12,938 nucleotides of DNA from assembly GCA_016870675.1 (NCBI GenBank), contig VGAU01000027.1, positions 1 to 12,938 on the forward strand, written 5' to 3'. The notes under the pieces were generated by a model, which made no database searches, was not told the origin of the DNA, and worked only from the letters and a program-made list of their open reading frames with translations. Made by a program: the position numbers and the translations under genes. Shown here piece by piece: positions 1 through 5,999 of this stretch (the stretch's first letter is position 1; every line of letters begins with the position of its first letter). Source of the DNA: Actinomycetota bacterium (GTDB taxonomy: Bacteria; Actinomycetota; Humimicrobiia; Humimicrobiales; Humimicrobiaceae).

Positions 1-237
1 CATCATAAGTTGCTGTCCCTTCCCATAAAAATTTCTTAATTTCCTCAAGTTTTCTAGCCGGCTATCTCCAAATATATTAACTCCGGATTTTTTCATCGCT
101 GCTGCTATTTTTATATCCCCCAAGACACACTTAGTAACACCAACAAGCGATATACCCAGGTTAGCACACCGGGCATTAATAATCCTGCTATTATGGGAGA
201 TTTTCTCCAGATCTATTTTTAAACAAGGATAACTCAT
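1..237 (-). CDS. Alanine/ornithine racemase-family PLP enzyme, N-terminal part (3' end outside window)
   Basis: The first 79 codons of a fold-type III PLP enzyme run to the window edge. M-S-Y-P-C-L-K-I-D-L-E-K-I-S-H-N is the opening of the alanine-racemase N-terminal barrel. G-I-S-L-V-G-V-T-K36 carries the lysine expected to bind PLP, and G-D-I-K-I-A-A-A-M and F-G-D-S-R-L-E-N-L follow. The closest remembered pattern is the ornithine-racemase (Orr)/YhfX-like group, which has V-G-V-T-K, C-G-D and D-S-R-x-E-N at these places; the true substrate is not known. The ATG at 237 fits the family start but has no visible ribosome binding site. It lies 13 bases after rpsI on the same strand, so co-transcription is likely. 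Confidence 0.8.
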   Translation of the reverse strand, partial: MSYPCLKIDLEKISHNSRIINARCANLGISLVGVTKCVLGDIKIAAAMKKSGVNIFGDSRLENLRKLRNFYGKGQQLMM

Positions 238-241
238 TAAG

Positions 242-259
242 AAAAGATAACTATCTTTT
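242..259. repeat. 18-base inverted repeat at the rpsI stop
   Basis: AAAAGATA (242-249), spacer AC, TATCTTTT (252-259): perfect eight-base arms around the rpsI TAG and ending five bases before the next ATG. The two-base spacer and the nearly pure A/T arms make a stable hairpin unlikely, and no run of T follows on the minus strand, so it does not look like a terminator. It could be an operator-like site or chance. Confidence 0.5.
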
Positions 260-646
260 AGAAAACTGAGGCCTTTTCCTGGCTTTTTTGAGACCGTACT
301 TTTTCCTCTCTTTAACCCTGGAATCCCGGGTTAAAAAACCCTCTCTTTTAAGTATTGGCCTGTATTCTTCATTAATTTCCAGTAGCGCTTTTGAAATGCT
401 ATGACGTAATGCTCCTGCCTGCCCTGATATTCCACCTCCTGATAAATCTGCAATAATGTCATACGCATTTTCGGTATTGGTAAGTCTGAAAGGTTCCATA
501 ATAATAGTTATAAGAGACTCTCTCTTAAAATATTCTTTAAAGTCTCTTGAATTAACCATAATTTTTCCTTCTCCAGGAAATAATCTTACTCTGGCTATCG
601 ACTCCTTTCTCTTTCCTGTTGCACTATAAACTACCTGCTTTGCCAA
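251..646 (-). CDS. rpsI: 30S ribosomal protein S9
   Basis: S9 is a small-subunit head protein whose basic C-terminal tail reaches the P-site tRNA. The 131-residue product opens M-A-K-Q-V-V-Y-S-A-T-G-K-R-K-E-S-I-A-R-V-R-L and has L-S-G-G-G-I-S-G-Q-A-G-A-L-R-H-S-I-S-K-A-L-L near its centre. It ends with K-K-Y-G-L-K-K-A-R-K-R-P-Q-F-S-K-R, the invariant S9 terminus. The TTG start at 646 has AGGAG about eight bases upstream. It lies 14 bases after rplM. Its TAG stop is inside an 18-base AT-rich inverted repeat (242-259). A PLP-enzyme gene starts 13 bases downstream. Confidence 0.98.
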   Translation of the reverse strand: MAKQVVYSATGKRKESIARVRLFPGEGKIMVNSRDFKEYFKRESLITIIMEPFRLTNTENAYDIIADLSGGGISGQAGALRHSISKALLEINEEYRPILKREGFLTRDSRVKERKKYGLKKARKRPQFSKR

Positions 647-660
647 ATTAATTCTCCTTT

Positions 661-1104
661 TTATAAATCAATTTTTTCAGGTTTTTGCGCACTATGCGGA
701 TTATTTTCACCCTTATATATTTTTAATTTCTTTAGTATTTGCCTGCCCAGAATATTATGTGGTATCATTCCCCTTACCGCATTTCTTATAACAAACTCCG
801 GCGATTTTTCCATCATTTTTTCCAGGTTGATAACCTTTAGATTGCCCACATATCCAGAATGCCTGTAATAATTCTTACCTTTCAGCTTATTTCCGGTAAC
901 ATTTATCTTATCTGCATTTATAACAATTACAAAATCACCACAATCTAAATGCGGTGTAAAGGTCGGTTTATTCTTGCCTCTTAAAATCCTGGCTATTTCT
1001 GTACATAACCGTCCCAGATTTTTATCCTTTGCATCAACAAGAAACCATTTTCTTTTAATTTCTTCTTTTTTTAAACTAAATGTTTTGAGCCCAACATTTA
1101 CCAT
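661..1104 (-). CDS. rplM: 50S ribosomal protein L13
   Basis: L13 is an early-assembly protein of the large subunit. The ATG at 1104 gives 147 residues and the expected opening M-V-N-V-G-L-K-T-F-S-L-K-K-E-E-I-K-R-K-W. GGAGGA lies three to four bases upstream. The frame is open to a GTG at 1119 that overlaps the truA stop (GTGA), but that start has no ribosome binding site and adds only M-I-G-G-V. Conserved blocks include V-D-A-K-D-K-N-L-G-R-L, L-R-G-K-N-K-P-T-F-T-P-H-L-D-C-G-D-F-V, Y-Y-R-H-S-G-Y and R-G-M-I-P-H-N-I-L-G-R. It is followed by rpsI, the standard pair. Confidence 0.97.
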   Translation of the reverse strand: MVNVGLKTFSLKKEEIKRKWFLVDAKDKNLGRLCTEIARILRGKNKPTFTPHLDCGDFVIVINADKINVTGNKLKGKNYYRHSGYVGNLKVINLEKMMEKSPEFVIRNAVRGMIPHNILGRQILKKLKIYKGENNPHSAQKPEKIDL

Positions 1105-1115
1105 AACTCCTCCAA

Positions 1116-1865
1116 TCACCTAAAATACTCGACCCCTGTAAGAAAAAGGCCCTTTGCGGGAATTATTTTCCCGGCCAACTTTCTGTCTCTTTTCATCAGA
1201 GCTTCGCTTATGCTCCCCAGTTCTCTCTGGCCGCTTCCTATTTCAAGTACAGTTCCTATTATAATTCTAACCATATTATATAAAAAAGAATTTGCTGCTA
1301 TTTTAAAAATTACTAAATCATCTTTAGTTTTTTCTATTGTAAACCTTTTTATCTCCCTTACAGTGTTACTACCAAGACAATCAGGATTGCAAAAAGAAGC
1401 AAAATCTTTTGCTCCTAAAAACATCCTGGCAGCTTTTCTCATTAATCTTATGTCTAGTTCTCTGGTTACAAGAATACTGTACTTTTTCAAAAAAACGCTC
1501 TGGTATTTTTTGTTTACTACAAAATAGCTATATTCTCTCAAGCACGCATCCCTTCTGGCATCAAAAGAAGGGCTAACCTTTTCTATTTTTTTAATAACTA
1601 TATCATCCGGGAGTAAACTGTTTAAAGACCACAAAATTCTGTAAATATCTAAATCTTTGCCAGTTTTAAAATTCATTACCTGATAAGTGGCATGAACCCC
1701 GGTATCAGTTCTTCCGGCGCATTTAAAATCTACTTTTTCATTTAAAACTTTTGAAAGAACTGCCACCAGCTCTCCCTGAATAGTATTAGTTCCACCTGGC
1801 TGTATTTGAAATCCACTGTAATTAGTTCCGTCATATTCCACTACAGCCATGTAGTTATTCATCAT
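1116..1865 (-). CDS. truA: tRNA pseudouridine(38-40) synthase TruA
   Basis: TruA isomerises uridines 38-40 in the tRNA anticodon stem-loop. The product of 249 residues has the opening V-E-Y-D-G-T-N-Y-S-G-F-Q, the catalytic motif G-R-T-D54-T-G-V-H-A with Asp54 as nucleophile, and the C-terminal N-S-F-L-Y-N-M-V-R-I-I-I-G-T. The start at 1865 (M-M-N-N-Y-M-A-V) has no strong ribosome binding site; the ATG at 1850, giving M-A-V-V-E-Y, is an alternative. The TGA stop lies directly before the GGAGGA that serves rplM, so the two are adjacent in one transcript. Confidence 0.97.
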   Translation of the reverse strand: MMNNYMAVVEYDGTNYSGFQIQPGGTNTIQGELVAVLSKVLNEKVDFKCAGRTDTGVHATYQVMNFKTGKDLDIYRILWSLNSLLPDDIVIKKIEKVSPSFDARRDACLREYSYFVVNKKYQSVFLKKYSILVTRELDIRLMRKAARMFLGAKDFASFCNPDCLGSNTVREIKRFTIEKTKDDLVIFKIAANSFLYNMVRIIIGTVLEIGSGQRELGSISEALMKRDRKLAGKIIPAKGLFLTGVEYFR

Positions 1866-1913
1866 CTTATGCCATATAATTTATAATTTTCAAAATAACA
1901 TTAATTTTTATTT

Positions 1914-2270
1914 TTATTTTACCAGAAGCTCCATTATTACCAGTTGAGCTCCATCTCCAGGTCTGTTTTTATACTTAACAATCCTGGTAAATCCGCTGGA
2001 TCTCTGATACATTCCCGGAGCTATTTCATTAAATAATTTCTGTACTGCTTCAGTATTACCCAGTAGTCTAATACAATTTCTTCTAGCTGCCAGGTTATCC
2101 TTTTTAGCTATGGTTATTAATTTATCCACAAAACTTCTTACATACTTAGCTTTTGCCACCGTGGTTTTAATCTTTCCATTTTTAAATAATGAAATGGCTA
2201 AATTTCTCATAATTGCTTTTTGGATACTGCTGCTCCCGCCGAGCCTTCTACCTTTTTTAGGTATTACCAT
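1914..2270 (-). CDS. rplQ: 50S ribosomal protein L17
   Basis: L17 lies near the exit of the polypeptide tunnel. The 118-residue product has the family start region with K-K-G-R-R-L-G and R-N-L-A-I-S-L-F-K-N-G-K-I-K-T-T-V-A-K-A-K, then R-R-N-C-I-R-L-L-G and G-F-T-R-I-V-K-Y-K-N-R-P-G-D-G-A-Q-L-V-I-M-E-L. The ATG at 2270 has GGGAG about nine bases upstream. It is the last gene of the alpha-operon group. In Firmicutes ecfA genes usually follow; here truA follows after a 48-base AT-rich gap. Confidence 0.98.
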   Translation of the reverse strand: MVIPKKGRRLGGSSSIQKAIMRNLAISLFKNGKIKTTVAKAKYVRSFVDKLITIAKKDNLAARRNCIRLLGNTEAVQKLFNEIAPGMYQRSSGFTRIVKYKNRPGDGAQLVIMELLVK

Positions 2271-2289
2271 ATTCTACTTCTCCCGCTCA

Positions 2290-3225
2290 CTATTTTTGCT
2301 TAAAGGATAATCCCAGTTCTTTTATTTTATCTTTTACTTCCTGAATAGATTTCTGTCCAAAATTTCTAATATCAAGAAGCTCATCCTCACTATATTCCAG
2401 TAACTTTTCTACGGAATCAATTCCTTCCCTCTTAAGACAATTATATGCTCTTACTGAAAGTTCCAATTCTTCTATAGAAGGATATTCTTGTTTTTTGTCT
2501 TCCTCTTCAATTTCTTCAAATATAGGTTTGCCTTTACTTTCTTTGTCGGATAAATCTATTAGAAGCGCCATATAATCATTAATAATTTTAGATGCCTGGC
2601 TTAAAACATCTTCCGGTTTAACACTGCCATTAGTTTTTATATTTATAGAAAGCCTATCAAAGTTAGTCATTTGACCAACTCTTGTATTTTCAACTTTAAA
2701 TCGAACCAATCTTACCGGTGAAAATATAGTATCAATAGGTATTACTCCAAGAGGTTCTCCCTCTACGACATTTTCTTCTGCATTTTTATATCCTTTATTT
2801 TTTTCAATCCTTATCTCTGCATTTAGTTTCCCTTTTTTGGTCAGGGTGCAAATATATGCATCCGGATTTACTATCTCCACATCAGAAGATAGTTTTATTG
2901 CTGAAGCCTTTACAGTTCCAGGACCCTTCTTTTCAAGTTTCAACAATACCGGTCCATCACTTTCCATTCTAAAAACAACTCCTTTAAGATTAGTGATGAA
3001 TTCTATCATATCTTCTTTCATTCCATCTAAAGTTGAAAATTCATGCATGATGTCTTCAACTCTGATCCTTGTAATCCCCACTCCTTCTATAGATGAAAGT
3101 AGAACTCTCCTAATCGAATTACCTAAAGTGTGCCCAAAACCTCTTTCTAATGGCTCAATAATAAACTCACCAGAAAAATCATCTTTATGCTTAATGCTCA
3201 CATTGGGTTTATGCATTTTTAGCAA
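2290..3225 (-). CDS. rpoA: DNA-directed RNA polymerase subunit alpha
   Basis: Alpha dimerises to start RNA polymerase assembly and its C-terminal domain contacts UP elements and activators. The 311-residue product has the N-terminal assembly domain with E-P-L-E-R-G-F-G-H-T-L-G-N-S-I-R-R-V-L-L-S-S-I (residues 24-46) and N-F-D-R-L. An acidic linker at about 230-248 leads to the C-terminal domain with S-I-E-E-L-E-L-S-V-R259-A-Y-N and N-F-G-Q-K292-S. R259 and K292 correspond by position to the E. coli DNA-contact residues R265 and K298. The TTG at 3225 is preferred because GGAGGT is nine bases upstream; the ATG at 3216 would be too far from it. rplQ follows after 19 bases. Confidence 0.98.
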   Translation of the reverse strand: MLKMHKPNVSIKHKDDFSGEFIIEPLERGFGHTLGNSIRRVLLSSIEGVGITRIRVEDIMHEFSTLDGMKEDMIEFITNLKGVVFRMESDGPVLLKLEKKGPGTVKASAIKLSSDVEIVNPDAYICTLTKKGKLNAEIRIEKNKGYKNAEENVVEGEPLGVIPIDTIFSPVRLVRFKVENTRVGQMTNFDRLSINIKTNGSVKPEDVLSQASKIINDYMALLIDLSDKESKGKPIFEEIEEEDKKQEYPSIEELELSVRAYNCLKREGIDSVEKLLEYSEDELLDIRNFGQKSIQEVKDKIKELGLSFKQK

Positions 3226-3272
3226 TTTATATCTACCTCCTAAAGAAAAGAATATTCAAATGAATATTTAAA

Positions 3273-3899
3273 CTACTTAGAATAAAGCTCTACTATTATT
3301 TGTTCATTAATAGGAACTTTTATTTCATCCCGCTCCGGATATCTTAAGAGCTTTCCTTTAAGATTATCCAGATCGACTTCTAACCATTCGGGCATGGTTA
3401 GACTTCCTCCGCTTTCTTTTGCCTCCATTATTGGAATTATTTCCTTACTGGACTCGGCAACACTTATTTCCTGTCCTTCTTTTAACTGATATGAAGGTTT
3501 ATCAACTTTCCTGCCGTTAACTTGAATATGCCCGTGACTAATTAACTGCCTGGCCTGAACTCTGGATGCAGCAAAACCCATAACATAAATAATATTATCA
3601 AGCCTGGTCTCCAGTAACTGGAGTAATATTTCTCCAGTAACTCCTTTTCTCTTCACTGCTTTTTTGTAATAATTTTTAAATTGCCTCTCCCATACCCCGT
3701 AATATCTCTTAGCTTTTTGTTTTTCTCTTAACTGTTTGTAATACCCAGTTTCCATAAGTCTTCTCTTAGCTCTCTGGCCAGGAACGTAAGGCTTTTTTTC
3801 CAATACACACTTATCAGAAAAACATCTCTGTCCTTTTAAAAATAACTTTTCTCTTTCTCTCCTGCACTGTTTGCAGGCAGGCCCTTTAGCTACTGCCAT
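3273..3899 (-). CDS. rpsD: 30S ribosomal protein S4 (zinc-binding form)
   Basis: S4 nucleates 16S folding and, in E. coli, represses the alpha operon. The 208-residue product has an N-terminal zinc site, C9-x-x-C12, C26 and C31, then the Y-G-V-W-E-R-Q-F core, and an S4 RNA-binding domain at about residues 98-160 (R-L-D-N-I-I-Y-V-M-G-F-A-A-S-R-x-Q-A-R-Q, then G-H-I-Q-V-N-G-R-K-V-D). The ATG at 3899 has AAGGAG nine bases upstream. The coding sequence contains a repeated GTTACTGGAGA and a CTCCAGT/ACTGGAG inverted repeat around 3609-3644, which may be chance. Length is normal. rpoA follows after 47 bases. Confidence 0.98.
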   Translation of the reverse strand: MAVAKGPACKQCRREREKLFLKGQRCFSDKCVLEKKPYVPGQRAKRRLMETGYYKQLREKQKAKRYYGVWERQFKNYYKKAVKRKGVTGEILLQLLETRLDNIIYVMGFAASRVQARQLISHGHIQVNGRKVDKPSYQLKEGQEISVAESSKEIIPIMEAKESGGSLTMPEWLEVDLDNLKGKLLRYPERDEIKVPINEQIIVELYSK

Positions 3900-3927
3900 T
3901 TATTATAACTCCTTTTTTTAAACTTTT

Positions 3928-4326
3928 TTAAACTCTTCTCCTCTTAGGTTGCCTGCAGCCGTTATGAGGTACCGGTGTTACATCAATTACACTACCAATT
4001 TCCAGTCCAGCTGCCTGGAGAGACCTTACAGCAGTTTCCCTGCCAGACCCCACACCTTTAACTCTCACATCTACTTTAGTAACTCCATGCTCCTGAGCAT
4101 TTCTAGCCACTGCAGTTGCAGTTATCTGAGCAGCAAACGGAGTACTTTTTCTGGAACCTTTGAAACCCTGACCTCCAGCACTACCCCAGGCAATAGTATT
4201 ACCATTCAAGTCAGTTATATTCACAATAGTATTATTAAAAGTAGACTGAATATGGGCAATCCCGTAAGGTATATTTTTTCTTTCTTTACTTTTTACTCTT
4301 CTTTTACTGGTAGTTTTTTTAGGCAA
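3928..4326 (-). CDS. rpsK: 30S ribosomal protein S11
   Basis: S11 is a platform protein near the mRNA exit and the E site. The 132-residue product has a basic N-terminus, then G-I-A-H-I-Q-S-T-F-N-N-T-I-V-N-I-T-D, G-S-A-G-G-Q-G-F-K-G-S-R-K-S-T-P-F-A-A-Q, and the C-terminal D-V-T-P-V-P-H-N-G-C-R-Q-P-K-R-R-R-V. Start is TTG at 4326 (M-P-K-K-T), with AGGAGG five bases away. It follows rpsM after 20 bases and precedes rpsD by 28 bases. Confidence 0.98.
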   Translation of the reverse strand: MPKKTTSKRRVKSKERKNIPYGIAHIQSTFNNTIVNITDLNGNTIAWGSAGGQGFKGSRKSTPFAAQITATAVARNAQEHGVTKVDVRVKGVGSGRETAVRSLQAAGLEIGSVIDVTPVPHNGCRQPKRRRV

Positions 4327-4346
4327 ATTTACCTCCTGAAATTTTA

Positions 4347-4721
4347 TTATGACTGACTTTTCCTTATACCAACACTTCTTCTCTTACCTTTCCTGGTCCT
4401 TGCATTTGTGTGAGTCCTCTGACCTCTAACCGGCAATCCTCTTTTATGCCTGATGCCCCTGTAAGAGTTTATCTCGATTAATCTTTTTATATTCTGGCTT
4501 ACTTCTCTTCTAAGATCTCCCTCAATAGTGTAGTTATTTTCTATATATTCTCTTATCTTAACTAGTTCATCTTCACTGAGATCTTTAGCCTTTATACTTT
4601 TATTAATATTTAGTTTGTCCAGCATTGCTTCTGCCGCTGACCTGCCAATGCCAAAAATGTAAGTCAGAGCTATGCAAATGTGCTTATCATTTGGTATATC
4701 AACACCTGAAATTCTTACCAA
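4347..4721 (-). CDS. rpsM: 30S ribosomal protein S13
   Basis: S13 is a small-subunit head protein that contacts the P-site tRNA and forms bridges to L5 on the large subunit. The 124-residue product starts at TTG 4721 (M-V-R-I-S-G-V-D-I-P) seven bases after AAGGAGG. It has the helix-turn region Y-I-F-G-I-G-R-S-A-A, the conserved S-Y-R-G-I-R-H-K-R-G-L-P-V-R-G-Q-R-T-H-T-N-A-R-T block (residues 86-109), and a basic tail. It is the first gene of the classical alpha operon (rpsM-rpsK-rpsD-rpoA-rplQ). In E. coli, S4 represses this operon through its leader; no pseudoknot was assigned here. Confidence 0.98.
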   Translation of the reverse strand: MVRISGVDIPNDKHICIALTYIFGIGRSAAEAMLDKLNINKSIKAKDLSEDELVKIREYIENNYTIEGDLRREVSQNIKRLIEINSYRGIRHKRGLPVRGQRTHTNARTRKGKRRSVGIRKSQS

Positions 4722-4733
4722 CTGGAAACCTCC

Positions 4734-4847
4734 TTAACCCTGCCTCTGCTTATGACGGGGATTTTTACAAATAATAATAACTTTTCCTTCTCTTCTTATA
4801 ACTTTACAGCTTTTACATATTTTTTTAACCGATGGTTTAACTTTCAT
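4734..4847 (-). CDS. rpmJ: 50S ribosomal protein L36
   Basis: L36 is the smallest large-subunit protein and stabilises 23S rRNA near the stalk base. The 37-residue product opens M-K-V-K-P-S-V-K-K-I-C and ends N-P-R-H-K-Q-R-Q-G. The zinc ligands of the C+ form are all present: C11, C14, C27 and H32. The ATG at 4847 has AAGGA upstream. The TAA stop is part of a TAAGGAGG sequence that is also the ribosome binding site of rpsM, so the two genes are tightly packed. The position between infA and rpsM is the common bacterial arrangement. Confidence 0.97.
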   Translation of the reverse strand: MKVKPSVKKICKSCKVIRREGKVIIICKNPRHKQRQG

Positions 4848-4914
4848 TCTTATTCCTTCTTTCCGTCATCTTCTTCCCATCATTCAAACCTTAAAATATA
4901 AATTTTAAATATAA

Positions 4915-5136
4915 TTACTTTTTTCTAAAAGTAATTCTTCCTTTATTTAGATCATAAGGTGATATTTCGACTTTAACTTTATCACCAGGTAAAATTTTTA
5001 TATAATGCATTCTCATTTTACCTGAAATATGCGCCAATACCTTATGACCATTATCAAGCTCTACCCTGAACATAGCATTGGGAAGTGCTTCTAAAATGGT
5101 CCCCTCGGCTTCTATTATGCCTTCTTTTTTAGAAAT
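4915..5136 (-). CDS. infA: Translation initiation factor IF-1, with an ATT start codon
   Basis: IF-1 occupies the ribosomal A site during initiation. Reading from ATT at 5136 gives 73 residues: M-S-K-K-E-G-I-I-E-A-E-G-T-I-L-E-A-L-P-N, then A-M-F-R-V-E-L-D-N-G-H-K-V-L-A-H-I-S-G-K, M-R-M-H-Y-I-K-I-L-P-G-D-K-V, and the end P-Y-D-L-N-K-G-R-I-T-F. This is an S1/OB-fold protein of exactly the usual length. M-S-K-K-E matches the family start, so only the first codon is unusual. An in-frame TAG upstream excludes a longer form, and the next internal candidate would delete conserved residues. AUU starts are rare; in E. coli, infC uses AUU so that IF3 controls its own synthesis. The same kind of control here is inference. 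rpmJ follows after 67 bases. Confidence 0.93.
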   Translation of the reverse strand: MSKKEGIIEAEGTILEALPNAMFRVELDNGHKVLAHISGKMRMHYIKILPGDKVKVEISPYDLNKGRITFRKK

Positions 5137-5148
5137 CTTTAAACCCCC
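5134..5148 (-). promoter_or_regulatory. Ribosome binding site and AUU start of infA
   Basis: Reading the minus strand, GGGGGT (5148-5143) is followed by six bases and ATT (5136-5134), then TCT AAA AAA GAA. GGGGGU can pair with the 16S 3' end CCUCC with one G-U wobble. The IF-1 frame is closed by a TAG just upstream (the codon before CAC GGG GGT), and no ATG, GTG or TTG lies between that TAG and the conserved region. This element therefore decides the start of infA. Confidence 0.75.
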
Positions 5149-5168
5149 GTGCTAATATTTTCGATTTA

Positions 5169-5196
5169 AAAATAACGCAAATACGTAGGTTATCAA
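5169..5196 (-). promoter_or_regulatory. Candidate promoter upstream of infA
   Basis: In the 98-base map-infA gap, reading the minus strand, TTGATA (5196-5191) is followed by a 16-base spacer and TATTTT (5174-5169). This is 5/6 and 4/6 of the sigma-70-type consensus. It would place a transcript start about 25 bases before infA. The gap is the longest in the window and sits at a known operon boundary, which favours an internal promoter; AT-rich sequence makes chance matches common. Confidence 0.3.
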
Positions 5197-5234
5197 AAAA
5201 CTTTTAGTATGTCCACAATATTTTGCTACTGCTA

Positions 5235-5999
5235 TTAAATTCTGGTTAATATCAAAGGACCATTTTCCAATACCGCTACCGTATCCTCAAAGTGACAGGA
5301 AAGCTTCCTGTCACTCGTCACAACAGTCCACAGGTCACTTAATATTTCAACATCACTACTGCCCTGATTAAACATAGGCTCTATGGCTAAAACCATACCC
5401 TGCTTTAGAACCGGCCCCTGTCCAGGAGGCCCGTAGTTTAATATCTGGGGGTCCTCATGCATTTCTCTGCCAATTCCATGACCTACAAAATCTTTAACCA
5501 CTGAAAAACCATCTATCATGGCTCTGTTTTCAATTACACTTGAGATATCTGACAGTCTGTTTCCAACGACGCACAGCTCTATACTTTTATCAAGTGCCTC
5601 TTTGGTAGCATTCCATAGCCTTTCAGCAATCTTACTTACATTTCCAACTTTATAAGTCCGTGTAGCATCTCCATAAAAGCCATTTATTTTAACTCCAATA
5701 TCTATAGAGACCAGTTCTCCGTCCTTTATAACTCTCTTGCCTGGAATACCATGAACCACTTGTTCATCAATTGATATACAGACACTATTGGGAAAGGGTT
5801 TTTTGCCAACCTTCCCTACATAACCCTTAAAAGCAGGAACAGCCTTTTCACCGGTTATAACCTCTTCGGCAGTCTTATCTATATAACCAGTAGTTATACC
5901 AGGCTTTATAATTTCTTCTATTTTCAAAAAAACTCTAGCTACAATCCTGCCAGCCTCCCGCATTAATCTGATTTCATCTGCCGATTTGCATATTATCAT
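5235..5999 (-). CDS. map: Methionine aminopeptidase, type I
   Basis: This enzyme removes the N-terminal methionine from nascent proteins. The 254-residue product shows the five metal ligands D100, D111, H174, E207 and E238, in the contexts S-I-D-I-G-V, G-D-A-T-R-T-Y, G-H-G-I-G-R, I-E-P-M-F and F-E-D-T-V-A-V. H83 lies in V-V-H-G-I-P and H181 in the H-E-D-P motif. There is no N-terminal zinc-finger extension, so it is the short bacterial form. The ATG at 5999 overlaps the adk stop by four bases (ATGA) and has no well-placed ribosome binding site of its own, so it probably depends on translation of adk. A 98-base gap separates it from infA. Confidence 0.98.
   Translation of the reverse strand: MIICKSADEIRLMREAGRIVARVFLKIEEIIKPGITTGYIDKTAEEVITGEKAVPAFKGYVGKVGKKPFPNSVCISIDEQVVHGIPGKRVIKDGELVSIDIGVKINGFYGDATRTYKVGNVSKIAERLWNATKEALDKSIELCVVGNRLSDISSVIENRAMIDGFSVVKDFVGHGIGREMHEDPQILNYGPPGQGPVLKQGMVLAIEPMFNQGSSDVEILSDLWTVVTSDRKLSCHFEDTVAVLENGPLILTRI

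Noticed and set aside
2837..3271. Plus-strand open frame of 144 codons opposite rpoA
   Set aside because: Antisense shadow of the conserved rpoA frame with no recognisable domain. The same applies to the other plus-strand frames, including those opposite truA, rpsK, secY, rplO, rpsE, rplF and rplE.
3609..3644. CTCCAGT/ACTGGAG inverted repeat plus a repeated CTCCAGTAACT in rpsD
   Set aside because: It arises where similar Leu-Leu-Glu and Thr-Gly-Glu codons encode the conserved S4 sequence; no sign of a regulatory role.
5171..5195. ATAAC/GTTAT inverted repeat in the map-infA gap
   Set aside because: Five-base arms with a 12-base loop are too weak to call a hairpin or terminator.
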